A stretch of DNA of 64,000 nt from Muribaculaceae bacterium (GCA_017547845.1 JAFYNZ010000041.1:1-64000), one strand, 5' to 3'. Shown: positions 27,484 through 38,524, counted from the first letter of the stretch. Notes: generated from the letters alone by a model not told the origin. Numbers and translations: made by a program.

Positions 27484-28746
27484 TTAATCCTTGTACTTCT
27501 TCATAATCACGCAAGCGTTGTGACCACCGAAACCGAAGGTGTTGGAAAGCACAGCATTGATTGTGCGCTTTTGAGCCTTGTTGAATGTGAAATTCAAGTT
27601 GTAGTCGATTTCTGGATCGTTGTCGCCTTCTTCGTGATTGATAGTTGGAGGCACAATGTCGTCTGTGATAGCCTTAACGCTGAGAAGCGCTTCCATAGCA
27701 CCGGCAGCACCGAGAAGGTGACCTGTCATTGACTTGGTAGAGCTGATGTTGAGCTTATAGGCGTGATCACCGAAGACCTTGATGATAGCTTTAGCTTCGC
27801 TGATGTCACCGACAGGAGTAGATGTGCCGTGAGTGTTGATGTAGTCGATATCTTCAGGCTTCATACCTGCGTCCTTGAGTGCGTTCTCCATTACGAGCAC
27901 TGCACCGAGACCATCAGGGTGTGTCGCTGTGATATGATAAGCATCTGCACTCATGCCGCCACCTGCAATCTCTGCATAGATGTGAGCACCGCGTGCTTTA
28001 GCATGTTCCAATTCTTCAAGCACAAGAGCTGCAGCCCCTTCCCCCATCACGAAGCCGTCGCGAGAGCCGCTAAACGGGCGTGACGCTGTGGCAGGGTTGT
28101 CATTGAGTGTCGACAAAGCCTTCATTGAATTGAAGCCACCTACACCGGCAGGGAAGATAGCTGCTTCTGCACCACCTGCTACGATTGCGTCTGCCATACC
28201 CAAACGGATATAGTTGAATGCATCGATAAGTGCATTGTTGGATGATGCGCAAGCAGACACTGTGCCGAAGTTAGGTCCACGGAACTCATGGTTGATTGAG
28301 ATGTGGCCGGCAGCGATGTCGGAAATCATTTTTGGAATGAAGAATGGATTGTATTTTGGACCCATCTCTTCGTTCTTAGCATAGAAACCGGCTTCTTCTT
28401 CAAATGTGTGAAGACCACCGATACCTGCTGCGAAGATTACGCCCACACGATTCTTGTCTACGCCTTCGTTGTCAAGCGCTGCATCTGCAATAGCTTGGTC
28501 GGCTGCGACAATTGCGTACATTGCGTAAAGGTCGTATTTGCGTGCTTCTTTGCGATCAAAATGCTCCGATGCGTTGAAATCCTTCACCTCGCAAGCAAAT
28601 TGAGTCTTAAATTTAGAAGCATCGAAATGAGTAATAGGGCCGGCACCACTAACGCCATTGATGGCATTGTTCCATGTAGTCTCAACGTCGTTGCCGAGTG
28701 GGTTGAGAGTACCAAGACCTGTTACTACAACTCTTTTTAATTCCAT
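27484..28746 (-). CDS. fabF: Beta-ketoacyl-ACP synthase II
   Basis: 420 aa, normal length. The Cys-His-His triad is visible: the active-site cysteine in TVSACASSNNAL near 164, histidines in NTHGTSTPVGD near 305 and KSMTGHLLGAAGA near 341, and the conserved lysine just before the latter. It condenses malonyl-ACP with acyl-ACP in fatty acid elongation in the cytoplasm. It follows acpP by 32 bp on the same strand. The gene that often comes next in Bacteroidales (rnc) is absent; a terminator and a repeat array follow instead. Confidence 0.98.
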   Translation of the reverse strand: MELKRVVVTGLGTLNPLGNDVETTWNNAINGVSGAGPITHFDASKFKTQFACEVKDFNASEHFDRKEARKYDLYAMYAIVAADQAIADAALDNEGVDKNRVGVIFAAGIGGLHTFEEEAGFYAKNEEMGPKYNPFFIPKMISDIAAGHISINHEFRGPNFGTVSACASSNNALIDAFNYIRLGMADAIVAGGAEAAIFPAGVGGFNSMKALSTLNDNPATASRPFSGSRDGFVMGEGAAALVLEELEHAKARGAHIYAEIAGGGMSADAYHITATHPDGLGAVLVMENALKDAGMKPEDIDYINTHGTSTPVGDISEAKAIIKVFGDHAYKLNISSTKSMTGHLLGAAGAMEALLSVKAITDDIVPPTINHEEGDNDPEIDYNLNFTFNKAQKRTINAVLSNTFGFGGHNACVIMKKYKD

Positions 28747-28778
28747 ATTAGGAGATAGGGGATAGTTTTCTTTTTTGA

Positions 28779-29012
28779 TTACTTGTTGTTTTCGATGTAA
28801 GCGATAGCGTCACCTACAGTAGCGATCTTTTCTGCTTCTTCATCTGGAATTGAGATGCCGAATTCCTTTTCGAATTCCATGATCAATTCTACAGTGTCAA
28901 GAGAGTCTGCACCAAGGTCTGTGCTGAATGAAGCTGCTGGTGTTACTTCGTTTTCATCTACGCTGAGCTTATCAACGATGATAGCTTTTACTCTTTCTGC
29001 AATTTCAGACAT
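28779..29012 (-). CDS. acpP: Acyl carrier protein
   Basis: 77 aa, acidic, with the phosphopantetheine attachment serine in the motif [17 protein letters not shown] (Ser near residue 37). It carries growing acyl chains for FabF and the other fatty-acid enzymes. First gene of the acpP-fabF unit. Confidence 0.98.
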   Translation of the reverse strand: MSEIAERVKAIIVDKLSVDENEVTPAASFSTDLGADSLDTVELIMEFEKEFGISIPDEEAEKIATVGDAIAYIENNK

Positions 29013-29448
29013 AATTGTAATTTTTTTGATGTTAATAAATAATATTCATATTTTCAGACTGCAAAGTAAGCACATATTTTTGAATTACGGAAATTTTTCA
29101 GCTATAAATGTGTTGTTTTCTGCACAACAAAATTAATTATGTGCAAAAATTTGACCTAAATCACCATTTTTTATTTTCCGTGCGTCGGAAATTTCACAAT
29201 TTTGGCGATTGTGTGCTATGCATAGTGTGGTATATAATTCCATCTGATATGCATTGATTGTCGGCTCAATGCTGATTCCACCCCATCGCTACACCTATAT
29301 TATATATAGCGCTCCTGCTATCTGCTGCCGACCGATTTGCTTTTGATTTACGACCTCCGAAAAAATTAACCAATAAAAAATCCATCATCGTTATGCTCGA
29401 ATGACAACAAATTATTAATTTTGCAAGCTAATTCCAACACGTAATCAC
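29013..29448. other. Divergent intergenic region, 436 bp
   Basis: Between acpP (minus) and the phospholipase gene (plus). AT-rich. It holds a TTACTTTG near -7 box for acpP (minus, 29062-29069), a 10-bp perfect palindrome CTATGCATAG (29216-29225) and a TAATTTTG -7 box for the phospholipase gene (29416-29423). No ORF or RNA gene seen. Confidence 0.6.
29416..29423 (+). promoter_or_regulatory. -7 box upstream of the phospholipase A gene
   Basis: TAATTTTG, 26 bp before the ATG at 29449. The -33 position has TATG (29392-29395, 20 bp away), one mismatch from TTTG. Confidence 0.55.
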
Positions 29449-30282
29449 ATGAAGAGACTGCTAATCTGCATAATCCTATTTCTGAGCTTGATGCCTGGCA
29501 TCGCAAATGCCCAGCTTCTGAGCACAGAAACTCATATGGCCGACTCGCTTCGCAAAGAGTTTGATAGCGGGCCATATTTCTCACTCTACAAAGACAATTA
29601 CTTCTTGGTAGGTACCGAACTTGGTGAGACCCCTACAGGAAAAAATTCCGACGTCAAATTCCAGATCAGTATCTCTCAGCGCCTTACTAAGTCAACTCTG
29701 CCATGGGGGACATATCTCTTCGTTGCCTACACTCAAAAGTGCTTCTGGAACGTATTCGAGAAATCACTACCGATGCGCGACCTTAATTTCAATCCCGCCA
29801 TCGGTATCTCAAAACCTCTCTTTAGCAAGGATCGCTATGTCGGCAAGCTGACTCTGCTCGTCGAACACGAAAGCAACGGCAAAGACTCAATCCAATCGCG
29901 CAGTTGGAACAAAGTTTCACTGGCAGCCAATGTCGTCATCGACGAATGGCTCATGGTGCATGGCAAAGTGTGGATACCTATCGTCGATAGTGGCAACAAT
30001 CGCGACATTCTTCGCTACTCCGGTATTTTCCAAGGCGGCGTGGCAATCACTACGCCCAACAAGCGTTTCGGCTGGAACATCATGCTCACCAAACGCCAAG
30101 GTTGGAACCTTAACTTCAATACGCTCGTCGAATTCAACTGGAAACTCTCCAAAAACCAGAATCAATACCTCTTCCTTCAGTACTACAACGGCTACGGCGA
30201 AAGCATGCTTGACTACAACCGATTTCACAATCGCCTGCGAGTAGGCTTCGTCATCAAGCCTAAATTCTTCTCCGACTTCTAA
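29449..30282 (+). CDS. pldA: Outer membrane phospholipase A
   Basis: 277 aa with signal peptide MKRLLICIILFLSLMPGIANA. The catalytic residues of the OMPLA family are in place: His and Ser in VEHESNGKD (about 140 and 142) and Asn in SRSWNKV (about 154), the same spacing as H142, S144, N156 in E. coli. Alternating beta strands fit a 12-strand outer-membrane barrel, and the C-terminus ends in Phe, as barrel proteins often do. It hydrolyses phospholipids that flip to the outer leaflet and so protects outer-membrane asymmetry. Convergent with the Crp-like gene at 30403. Confidence 0.95.
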   Translation: MKRLLICIILFLSLMPGIANAQLLSTETHMADSLRKEFDSGPYFSLYKDNYFLVGTELGETPTGKNSDVKFQISISQRLTKSTLPWGTYLFVAYTQKCFWNVFEKSLPMRDLNFNPAIGISKPLFSKDRYVGKLTLLVEHESNGKDSIQSRSWNKVSLAANVVIDEWLMVHGKVWIPIVDSGNNRDILRYSGIFQGGVAITTPNKRFGWNIMLTKRQGWNLNFNTLVEFNWKLSKNQNQYLFLQYYNGYGESMLDYNRFHNRLRVGFVIKPKFFSDF

Positions 30283-30326
30283 GCAATCGTAAGGAAACGT
30301 CGCTGAAATCGCAAGAAATACAGCAT

Positions 30327-30372
30327 ATGAAAAGCGGAACCGAGTTTCATTAGACTAAGTTCCGCTTTCGTC
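30327..30372. terminator. Bidirectional hairpin between convergent genes
   Basis: Perfect 10-bp stem AAAGCGGAAC/GTTCCGCTTT (30331-30340 with 30359-30368), extended by ATGA/TCAT on the outside. It sits between the pldA stop (30282) and the Crp-like stop (30403) and could serve both; the T runs are short. Confidence 0.65.
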
Positions 30373-30402
30373 ATATTTTAAAAAGAATTAGAAGTCATTG
30401 AT

Positions 30403-30981
30403 CTACTTCCCCTTCGTGAGACTTTGGCGAAGTCGCGAAAGATAAGCCTGTGACACGCCGAGATAAGACGCAATCACACCGAGCGACACGCTACGAAGAA
30501 TCTCAGGGCGATTCTTCATCAGAGCGATGTAGCGTTCGCGAGCATCACCTGAGAAGACCGACATCTTTTTTTCGTCGTGGAAAAGTTGAGCCATAAGCAT
30601 CGAATTGACATAACGTGCAAACTCGTGCGACTCGCAGATCAGACGCTCATAATCCTCCTTAGTGACAACCATCACCACAGAGTCCACGCAAGCTTCATAA
30701 CGGTGATTGGAAGGCAGGCCATGATAATACGAGAAATACGAGATGATCGTAGTGCCGGGCAAAGCAAAGCCATTGGTGCAATCGACATCGCCATTCAGAT
30801 ACGAGCGTCGCAAAATGCCCTCCTTGACTATATATACATTAGTGTTGACCTTGTCCCAAGTGATGATAGGTTGCTTAGCAGGCACACGCACTTCAGTCAT
30901 GCAACTGCAAAGCTTGTCCATCATTTCATCAGAAAGTTGAAACAGATGGTCCTCACGCATCAATTTCTTTAATTCTTCCAC
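30403..30981 (-). CDS. Crp/Fnr-family transcriptional regulator (paralogue C)
   Basis: 192 aa from a GTG at 30981. This start is chosen because the protein then aligns from its first residues with the paralogue at 60761 (VEELKKLMREDHL versus MENLKRLLDDECS) and because the promoter (31006-31036) lies downstream of the longest ORF start at 31113. The cyclic-nucleotide-binding-like fold spans about 15-125 (NVYIVKEGILRRSYLNGD, EACVDSVVMVV). The helix-turn-helix is at about 168-187 (LGVIASYLGVSQAYLSRLRQ). The promoter carries a perfect palindrome over the -33 box, which suggests autorepression. The ligand is unknown. Confidence 0.92.
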   Translation of the reverse strand: MEELKKLMREDHLFQLSDEMMDKLCSCMTEVRVPAKQPIITWDKVNTNVYIVKEGILRRSYLNGDVDCTNGFALPGTTIISYFSYYHGLPSNHRYEACVDSVVMVVTKEDYERLICESHEFARYVNSMLMAQLFHDEKKMSVFSGDARERYIALMKNRPEILRSVSLGVIASYLGVSQAYLSRLRQSLTKGK

Positions 30982-31005
30982 GCTCTTATTTTTGGTTATA
31001 GACTG

Positions 31006-31036
31006 CAAAATTACACATTTTTTGACATATGTCAAA
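31006..31036 (-). promoter_or_regulatory. Promoter of the Crp-like gene at 30981
   Basis: On the minus strand TTTG (31033-31036), 19 bp, TAATTTTG (31006-31013): full consensus. The expected leader is about 20 nt to the GTG at 30981. Confidence 0.85.
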
Positions 31037-31039
31037 AAA
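31018..31039. promoter_or_regulatory. Perfect 22-bp palindrome, Crp/Fnr-type operator
   Basis: Six T, GACATATGTC, six A. Its core TTGACATATGTCAA (31022-31035) has the TTGA-N6-TCAA form of Crp/Fnr-family sites (the Fnr consensus is TTGAT-N4-ATCAA). It covers the -33 box of the Crp-like gene, a repressor position. Confidence 0.75.
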
Positions 31040-31230
31040 TACACCCTTAAAATATCTAAAAATCCCCACCTCCCTCTGAACTGCATTTCAAAAATTGAAG
31101 CTAAAAACATCAATCAAAGCTGCGGACTCATCGTCAAGCTCGACTATATGATATTTGCTCCATGCAGATGAAATTGGGGGGAGGGGTATAAATTTTGGGA
31201 GGGGGAGGGTGTGAGAAGTTAATTTTGTTG

Positions 31231-31238
31231 TATCTTTG
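31231..31238 (+). promoter_or_regulatory. -7 box upstream of the metal ATPase gene
   Basis: TATCTTTG, 23 bp before the ATG at 31262. No TTTG at the -33 position, where a G-rich stretch lies instead; this may mean activator (metal-sensor) control. Confidence 0.5.
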
Positions 31239-31261
31239 TAGGGTTTTAATTATTTTCAGAT

Positions 31262-33484
31262 ATGGCGAAGAATGATGAGGTGAAGCGAGGGACGTTTCCT
31301 GTCAATGGAATGATGTGTGCTGTCTGCGCGGGGGTGGTCGAGAAGACTGCCGGCGAGGTGGAGGGCGTGACTGAGGCTGCGGTCAATTTTGCGGCGATGT
31401 CGCTCACTATCGCTTGGAATCCGAAGTCGACCGATCCTCAAATTGTCAGCCAAGCCATCGCTAAGGCCGGGTTTGAGATGATTGTCGAAGATGATGAAGA
31501 TGATGCGATTGCTCTCCAAGAGCAGCAGGAGCAGACGCTTTATCGTCAGATGCGTCGCAAGGTGTGGACTGCATGGGCCATTACGCTGCCTCTGTCGGTT
31601 GTCTGCATGAGTGGGTTGACTTTTCCCGGTCATGGCTGGGCGATGATGTTGCTTTCGCTTGTGGTGATGGTGGTCTGTGGTGGTCATTTCTATGTGAGTG
31701 GTGAGAAAAACGCTTTGCGTCTGACTCCCAATATGGATACGCTGGTGGCTTTGTCGACCATCGTCAGCTTTTTGTTTAGTCTCTTCAATACTATCTTTCC
31801 CGACTATTGGCATTCCAAGGGCCTTGATTCGGCTCTTTATTACGAGGCTTCTGCTATGATAGTGGCTTTTGTGTTAACCGGCAAGCTGATGGAGACTCGT
31901 GCGCGTCATAGCACAGGCTCTGCTATTCGTTCACTCATGGGTCTGCAGCCGAAGCTTGCTACCCAGTTGCTTGACGATGGCACGACTCGTGTCTCGAAGT
32001 TGTCGACACTACGACCCGGAGATCGCATTATAGTAGCACCGGGCGACCGTATCGCTGTCGATGGCATTGTCGATGATGGACATTCGTCGGTCGACGAGAG
32101 TATGCTGACAGGCGAATCTCTGCCTATAGATAAAGGTGTGCGATCTGTCGTGTCGGCAGGTACGCTTAATATTTCAAATCCGTTGACTGTCAGAGTGCAA
32201 CAGGTGGGAAGAAATACGCTGTTGGGTCAAATCATTGATAGTGTGAAGAGTGCGCAAGGTTCGAAGGCACCTGTGCAACGCATTGTCGACAAGGTGAGTG
32301 CTGTCTTTGTGCCGATAGTGGTCGGTCTCTCTGTGGTGACTTTCTGTGCATGGTTGGCACTTGGAGGCGAGCTGTCGCTGGCTGTGTTGTCGGCTGTGTC
32401 GGTGCTTGTGATAGCGTGCCCGTGTGCGCTCGGATTGGCTACTCCGACTGCCATAATGGTGGGTATCGGCAAGGGTGCGCAACATCATGTGATGATAAAA
32501 GATGCGACGGCTCTTGAGCAGTTGGCTCATATCGACCTTGTGGCAATCGACAAAACCGGTACGCTGACCGAAGGACAACCTATGGTGACCGATGTGATGT
32601 GGGTGGAAGGTCAACAAACGGAGTCACTGTCAATCATACACTTGTTGGAACGAGGAAGCAGTCACCCGTTGGCAAAGGCTATTTGTAATTGGGCAGAACA
32701 ATACGATTTTTCTCCTATTGAGATAACCGATATCGATCATGCGGCCGGCTTGGGAGTCTTTGCTACGATTGACTCAGGTCGACACTGGATAGGCTCGCAA
32801 GCTATGGCTGAGATGATGCACTGCACTGTTGACTCTACTGCACGCGCTTATATCGATGCGTCGCTTGCGGCCGGCAAGGGTGTCGTGCTATATGGTTGTG
32901 ACGACCGTCTGATGGCCGTCTTTGCTCTTAGCGACCGACTAAAAGATGACGCGAAGCATGCTGTGGACTATCTCCGTAAAGAGAACATAGAGGTGGCACT
33001 TCTGACCGGTGACAATCGTCTGACTGCCGAGGTTGTTGCTGAGGAGTGTGACATCAATGAAGTCGAAGCCCAGATGCTTCCTGCTGCGAAGCGAGACTAT
33101 ATAGCCAGCCGACGCAACGAAGGCAAGCGTGTGGCAATGATTGGCGATGGTGTCAACGACTCCGTAGCACTTGCTGAAGCCGATGTGTCAATCGCTATGG
33201 GCACAGGCTCGGACATCGCTATGAATGCCGCTCAAGTGACTATCATCGACGGCAGACTATCGCGACTTCCTTTTGCGATACGCCTATCGCGTCAGACGAT
33301 ACGCACCATCCGTCAGAACCTCTTCTGGGCGTTTCTCTACAATGTCATCGGTATTCCGGTGGCAGCAGGATTGCTTTATCCTTCGCTTGGCATAATGCTC
33401 AACCCTATGATAGCCTCTGCTGCGATGGCATTCTCGTCGGTGTGCGTCGTCAGCAATTCATTAAGACTCAAATATAAAAAATAA
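31262..33484 (+). CDS. copA: Heavy-metal P1B-type ATPase (copper-type)
   Basis: 740 aa. One N-terminal HMA domain (about 10-75) has GMMCAVCAG in place of the common GMTCxxC. Membrane helices are followed by the transport motif IACPCALGLATP near 385 (CPC, typical of Cu+/Ag+ pumps). The phosphorylation motif DKTGTLTEG is near 428, SSHPLAKAI near 466, and the hinge GDGVNDSVALAEA near 627. It exports monovalent copper, or possibly silver, from the cytoplasm. The next two plus-strand genes follow at once (14-bp gap, then 4 bp), so it probably starts a small metal-handling operon. Confidence 0.95.
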   Translation: MAKNDEVKRGTFPVNGMMCAVCAGVVEKTAGEVEGVTEAAVNFAAMSLTIAWNPKSTDPQIVSQAIAKAGFEMIVEDDEDDAIALQEQQEQTLYRQMRRKVWTAWAITLPLSVVCMSGLTFPGHGWAMMLLSLVVMVVCGGHFYVSGEKNALRLTPNMDTLVALSTIVSFLFSLFNTIFPDYWHSKGLDSALYYEASAMIVAFVLTGKLMETRARHSTGSAIRSLMGLQPKLATQLLDDGTTRVSKLSTLRPGDRIIVAPGDRIAVDGIVDDGHSSVDESMLTGESLPIDKGVRSVVSAGTLNISNPLTVRVQQVGRNTLLGQIIDSVKSAQGSKAPVQRIVDKVSAVFVPIVVGLSVVTFCAWLALGGELSLAVLSAVSVLVIACPCALGLATPTAIMVGIGKGAQHHVMIKDATALEQLAHIDLVAIDKTGTLTEGQPMVTDVMWVEGQQTESLSIIHLLERGSSHPLAKAICNWAEQYDFSPIEITDIDHAAGLGVFATIDSGRHWIGSQAMAEMMHCTVDSTARAYIDASLAAGKGVVLYGCDDRLMAVFALSDRLKDDAKHAVDYLRKENIEVALLTGDNRLTAEVVAEECDINEVEAQMLPAAKRDYIASRRNEGKRVAMIGDGVNDSVALAEADVSIAMGTGSDIAMNAAQVTIIDGRLSRLPFAIRLSRQTIRTIRQNLFWAFLYNVIGIPVAAGLLYPSLGIMLNPMIASAAMAFSSVCVVSNSLRLKYKK

Positions 33485-33498
33485 ATAGATAGACAAGT

Positions 33499-33711
33499 AT
33501 GAAATTTAAGACCAACGCAATGTGCATGGGCTGCGTGGCAGCTATCCGTCGCTCAATCAGCGACATAACCAATCCTGCTGATTGGGAGTTTGACCTTAAT
33601 TCAGATGACAAGACTATGTCCTACATCGGCAGTGAGCCGCTTTCAGACGATGTGGCTGACCAAGTCGAAAACGCAATACGCGTTGCCGGCTTCAAAATCT
33701 CTCGCCTCTAA
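33499..33711 (+). CDS. Small HMA-like metal-binding protein
   Basis: 70 aa. It has the ferredoxin-like HMA pattern with a metal-binding CxxC (MCMGCVAAIRRSI), then beta and helix segments ending ENAIRVAGFKISRL. It is likely a copper chaperone that passes metal to the ATPase encoded 14 bp upstream. The sequence is divergent from CopZ, so no symbol is given. Confidence 0.88.
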   Translation: MKFKTNAMCMGCVAAIRRSISDITNPADWEFDLNSDDKTMSYIGSEPLSDDVADQVENAIRVAGFKISRL

Positions 33712-33715
33712 GTTT

Positions 33716-34030
33716 ATGACTCAACTCCTCTATAAACTTGGGCTCGGATTGGCTATAGCTCTTATCGTGTGCCTCTTTCCAATGCCCTACGGCTATTACA
33801 TATTAGTGAGATTTGCTGCCATGATTATTTTTGGATGCATGGCATATTGTTACTATAAGGAAGGCAAGATGCCGTTGTGTATATCGGCCGGCTCTCTGGC
33901 GTTGTTGTTTCAGCCATTGGTTAAGATAACGCTCGACAGAGAGACGTGGAATTTTGTGGATGTAGCGGTCGCTTTGGCTCTCATTCTGCAATGGTATAGA
34001 TACCATAAGCAATCCAAGCGACAGTCATAG
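33716..34030 (+). CDS. Small membrane protein, DUF6804-like
   Basis: 104 aa from the ATG at 33716, 4 bp after the HMA protein stop. Three or four membrane helices: about 7-23, 28-48 (PYGYYILVRFAAMIIFGCMA), 55-70 and 83-97. The order PMPYGYY, then LLFQPLVKITLDRETWNFVDV resembles DUF6804. No metal-binding motif seen. It probably rides with the copper operon, but a functional link is only inferred. Confidence 0.75.
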   Translation: MTQLLYKLGLGLAIALIVCLFPMPYGYYILVRFAAMIIFGCMAYCYYKEGKMPLCISAGSLALLFQPLVKITLDRETWNFVDVAVALALILQWYRYHKQSKRQS

Positions 34031-34053
34031 CTGGTTAGTGATATGTTGCTATG

Positions 34054-34090
34054 AAAAAAGTGGGGCACTCTGTCGATGGAGTGTCCCACA
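34054..34090 (-). terminator. Intrinsic terminator of gyrB
   Basis: An 11-bp stem (34060-34070 with 34079-34089, one G-T wobble), 8-nt loop, followed on the minus strand by six T. It lies 37 bp after the gyrB stop and may also stop the plus-strand operon. Confidence 0.9.
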
Positions 34091-34126
34091 TAATTTATGT
34101 CGTTGTGATTGCTTTGTGCAGACGGG

Positions 34127-36088
<1,962 letters not shown>

Positions 36089-36114
36089 AAAATGTTGTTG
36101 CTTTAAAATCTATA

Positions 36115-36122
36115 CAAAGTTA
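36115..36122 (-). promoter_or_regulatory. -7 box between topA and gyrB
   Basis: TAACTTTG on the minus strand, 27 bp before the gyrB start. No clear -33 TTTG. It suggests gyrB has its own promoter besides read-through from topA. Confidence 0.5.
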
Positions 36123-36155
36123 GAAAAAATCTCTTGAATTTCCTAACCTATGGGG

Positions 36156-38498
36156 TTATTTTTTTGTTGCTTTTTTGGTCGCGCGTTTAGGACGCTTTGT
36201 CGCTGTGGCCGATGATTGCTCTTCCATCACTTTCTGAGCATCTTCGAAGCTCAACGATGCACCATCGGTGCCTTTTTCGAGCTTATAGTTTGTTGCCTTC
36301 TTTGCTCCTTCAGGTTTGTAAGCCAGATAGACGCCATAGCGACCATTGACCACTTGCAAGCCCGGCATTTCGCTGAATTCTTTGATAATCTTGTTGGACT
36401 CCTCTTCGCGCTTGCAGTTGATGATTTTAATGGCTTCCTCTTCGGTAATCGACTGAGCCGTCAACTCTTTAGGAATAGCGTAGAACTTGCCGTCGTGACG
36501 CACATACGGACCGAAACGACCGATGGCTGCGATGATCTCTTTGTCCTCGTATTCGCCCACGGTGCGAGGGAGTTCGAAGAGTTTCAATGCCTCTTCGAGA
36601 GTAATGGTGCTGACGCTCTGATTCTTGAGCAGGCTTGCGAAGAGGGGTTTCTCTTCGTCGGCAGTGTCGCCGATTTGTACCACCGGACCGAAACGACCGA
36701 TTTTCACGCTGACCGGCTTGCCACTCTTAGGGTCGGTGCCGAGCATACGTTCGCCGACTTTGTGCTCCATGCGTAGCTTGCTGATGCGCTCAATCTGTGG
36801 GTGAAAGTCTTGGTAGAAACCATCTATCTCCTTGTCCCACTGGAGTTTGCCTTCAGCTATGTCGTCAAACTTTTCCTCGACGTGAGCTGTGAAGTTGTAG
36901 TCTAAAATGTCGGGGAAATATTCAGTCAAGAAGTCATTGACAATCATGCCTGTGTCGGTCGGTATCAAGCGACCCTTTTCTGAACCGACAGTCTCTTTGG
37001 CCTCTTTGCTCTTCAAACCCTTGTCGTTGAGCGTAATCATAGTGTAAGAGCGTTTAACACCCTCTTTTTCACCCTTTTCGACATATTCTCGACCTTGGAT
37101 AGTCGAGATGGTCGGAGCATAGGTTGATGGACGGCCGATGCCGAGTTCTTCCATCTTCTTGACCAATGCCGCTTCAGAGTAGCGAGAAGGTGCTTGAGTG
37201 AATCGCTGAGTAGCGACGATCTCATCACGATTGAGCACTTCGCCCGGGTTGATTGCAGGGATTACACCTGACTCATCAGAATCCGACTCAACGTTGTAGA
37301 CATTCAAGAAACCGTCGAATTTCACCACCTCGCCTTGAGCTACAAATCGCTCTTCGCGACCTGAGATGCTGATGTCGACAGTGGTCTTTTCGAGCTCTGC
37401 GTCAGCCATTTGCGATGCAATCGTGCGTTTCCAGATGAGAGCATATAGGCGTTTCTCTTGAGGTGTGCCGTCTATTTCCTTGTTGGCGATATAAGTAGGA
37501 CGGATTGCTTCGTGAGCCTCTTGAGCACCCTTAGAGTTGGTGTGATACTTTCTTACCTTCACATATTGCTTGCCGAAGTCTGTCTCGATGCTTTGTGCTA
37601 TGTCCTTGATGGCCAGACCGGAAAGATTCAGCGAGTCGGTACGCATGTAGGTGATAAGACCGGCTTCGTATAGTCGTTGCGCCACCATCATGGTTTGGCT
37701 CACGGTGAAACCAAGTTTGCGTGACGCTTCTTGTTGCAATGTAGATGTGGTGAACGGAGGAGCAGGAGCACGATGAGCAGGCTTGACGCTGACATCTTCG
37801 ACCTTGAATGTCGCATCAGCGCAATATTGCAAGAATGCCTCGGCAGCTTCTTGGCCATCGATGCGCTTATTGAGCTCGGCTTTGAGTTTGGCTCCTGTAG
37901 CAGGTGCGTCAAATTCAGCGTTCACTCTGTAGTAGGCCTCCGAAACGAAATTTTTAATCTCCTTTTCGCGTTCGCAGATGAGGCGTACAGCCACACTTTG
38001 CACGCGTCCGGCAGACAATGCAGGCTTAATCTTCTTCCACAACACCGGTGAAAGTTCGAAGCCCACAATGCGGTCCAACACACGGCGTGCTTGCTGTGCG
38101 TTGACGAGATTGATGTCGATGTCACGAGGATTCTCAATAGCGTTCAGGATAGCAGGCTTGGTGATCTCGTGAAACACAATGCGTTTAGTGTTCTCAGGCT
38201 TCAAACCGAGCACCTCATAAAGGTGCCAAGCGATAGCCTCTCCCTCGCGGTCCTCATCGGATGCGAGCCACACCATGTCGGCTTCAGATGCAGCACTCTT
38301 GAGCTGCTTCACCAATTCGCGCTTCTCAGCCGGAATCTCATAGACCGGCATGTAATTGCTATTGAAATCTATGCTAAAATCTTTCTTGCGTAAGTCGCGG
38401 ATATGTCCAAAACTCGACATGACCTTATAGTCCTTACCCAGAAATTTTTCGATTGTCTTTGCCTTTGCAGGAGACTCAACTATAATCAGATTCTTCAT
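36156..38498 (-). CDS. topA: DNA topoisomerase I (type IA)
   Basis: 780 aa from the ATG at 38498 (MKNLIIVESPAKAKTIEKFL), which starts exactly at the TOPRIM domain; the longer ORF adds residues that run into the promoter. Key parts: ASDEDREGEAIAWHL near 85, the active-site tyrosine in GLITYMRTDSLNLS near 284, and C-terminal topoisomerase repeats (ALKLFELPRTVGEYEDKEII and a later YGVYLAYKPEG). The four-cysteine zinc fingers of E. coli TopA are missing, replaced by these repeats and a lysine-rich tail (TKRPKRATKKATKK), usual in Bacteroidota. It relaxes negative supercoils. Confidence 0.98.
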   Translation of the reverse strand: MKNLIIVESPAKAKTIEKFLGKDYKVMSSFGHIRDLRKKDFSIDFNSNYMPVYEIPAEKRELVKQLKSAASEADMVWLASDEDREGEAIAWHLYEVLGLKPENTKRIVFHEITKPAILNAIENPRDIDINLVNAQQARRVLDRIVGFELSPVLWKKIKPALSAGRVQSVAVRLICEREKEIKNFVSEAYYRVNAEFDAPATGAKLKAELNKRIDGQEAAEAFLQYCADATFKVEDVSVKPAHRAPAPPFTTSTLQQEASRKLGFTVSQTMMVAQRLYEAGLITYMRTDSLNLSGLAIKDIAQSIETDFGKQYVKVRKYHTNSKGAQEAHEAIRPTYIANKEIDGTPQEKRLYALIWKRTIASQMADAELEKTTVDISISGREERFVAQGEVVKFDGFLNVYNVESDSDESGVIPAINPGEVLNRDEIVATQRFTQAPSRYSEAALVKKMEELGIGRPSTYAPTISTIQGREYVEKGEKEGVKRSYTMITLNDKGLKSKEAKETVGSEKGRLIPTDTGMIVNDFLTEYFPDILDYNFTAHVEEKFDDIAEGKLQWDKEIDGFYQDFHPQIERISKLRMEHKVGERMLGTDPKSGKPVSVKIGRFGPVVQIGDTADEEKPLFASLLKNQSVSTITLEEALKLFELPRTVGEYEDKEIIAAIGRFGPYVRHDGKFYAIPKELTAQSITEEEAIKIINCKREEESNKIIKEFSEMPGLQVVNGRYGVYLAYKPEGAKKATNYKLEKGTDGASLSFEDAQKVMEEQSSATATKRPKRATKKATKK

Positions 38499-38524
38499 CG
38501 TCTGTCGTTTCCACAAATTTTGTG

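Noticed and set aside
30982..31113. Longer form of the Crp-like protein starting at 31113
   Set aside because: The extension covers the promoter and palindrome and is absent from the paralogues; the GTG at 30981 fits.
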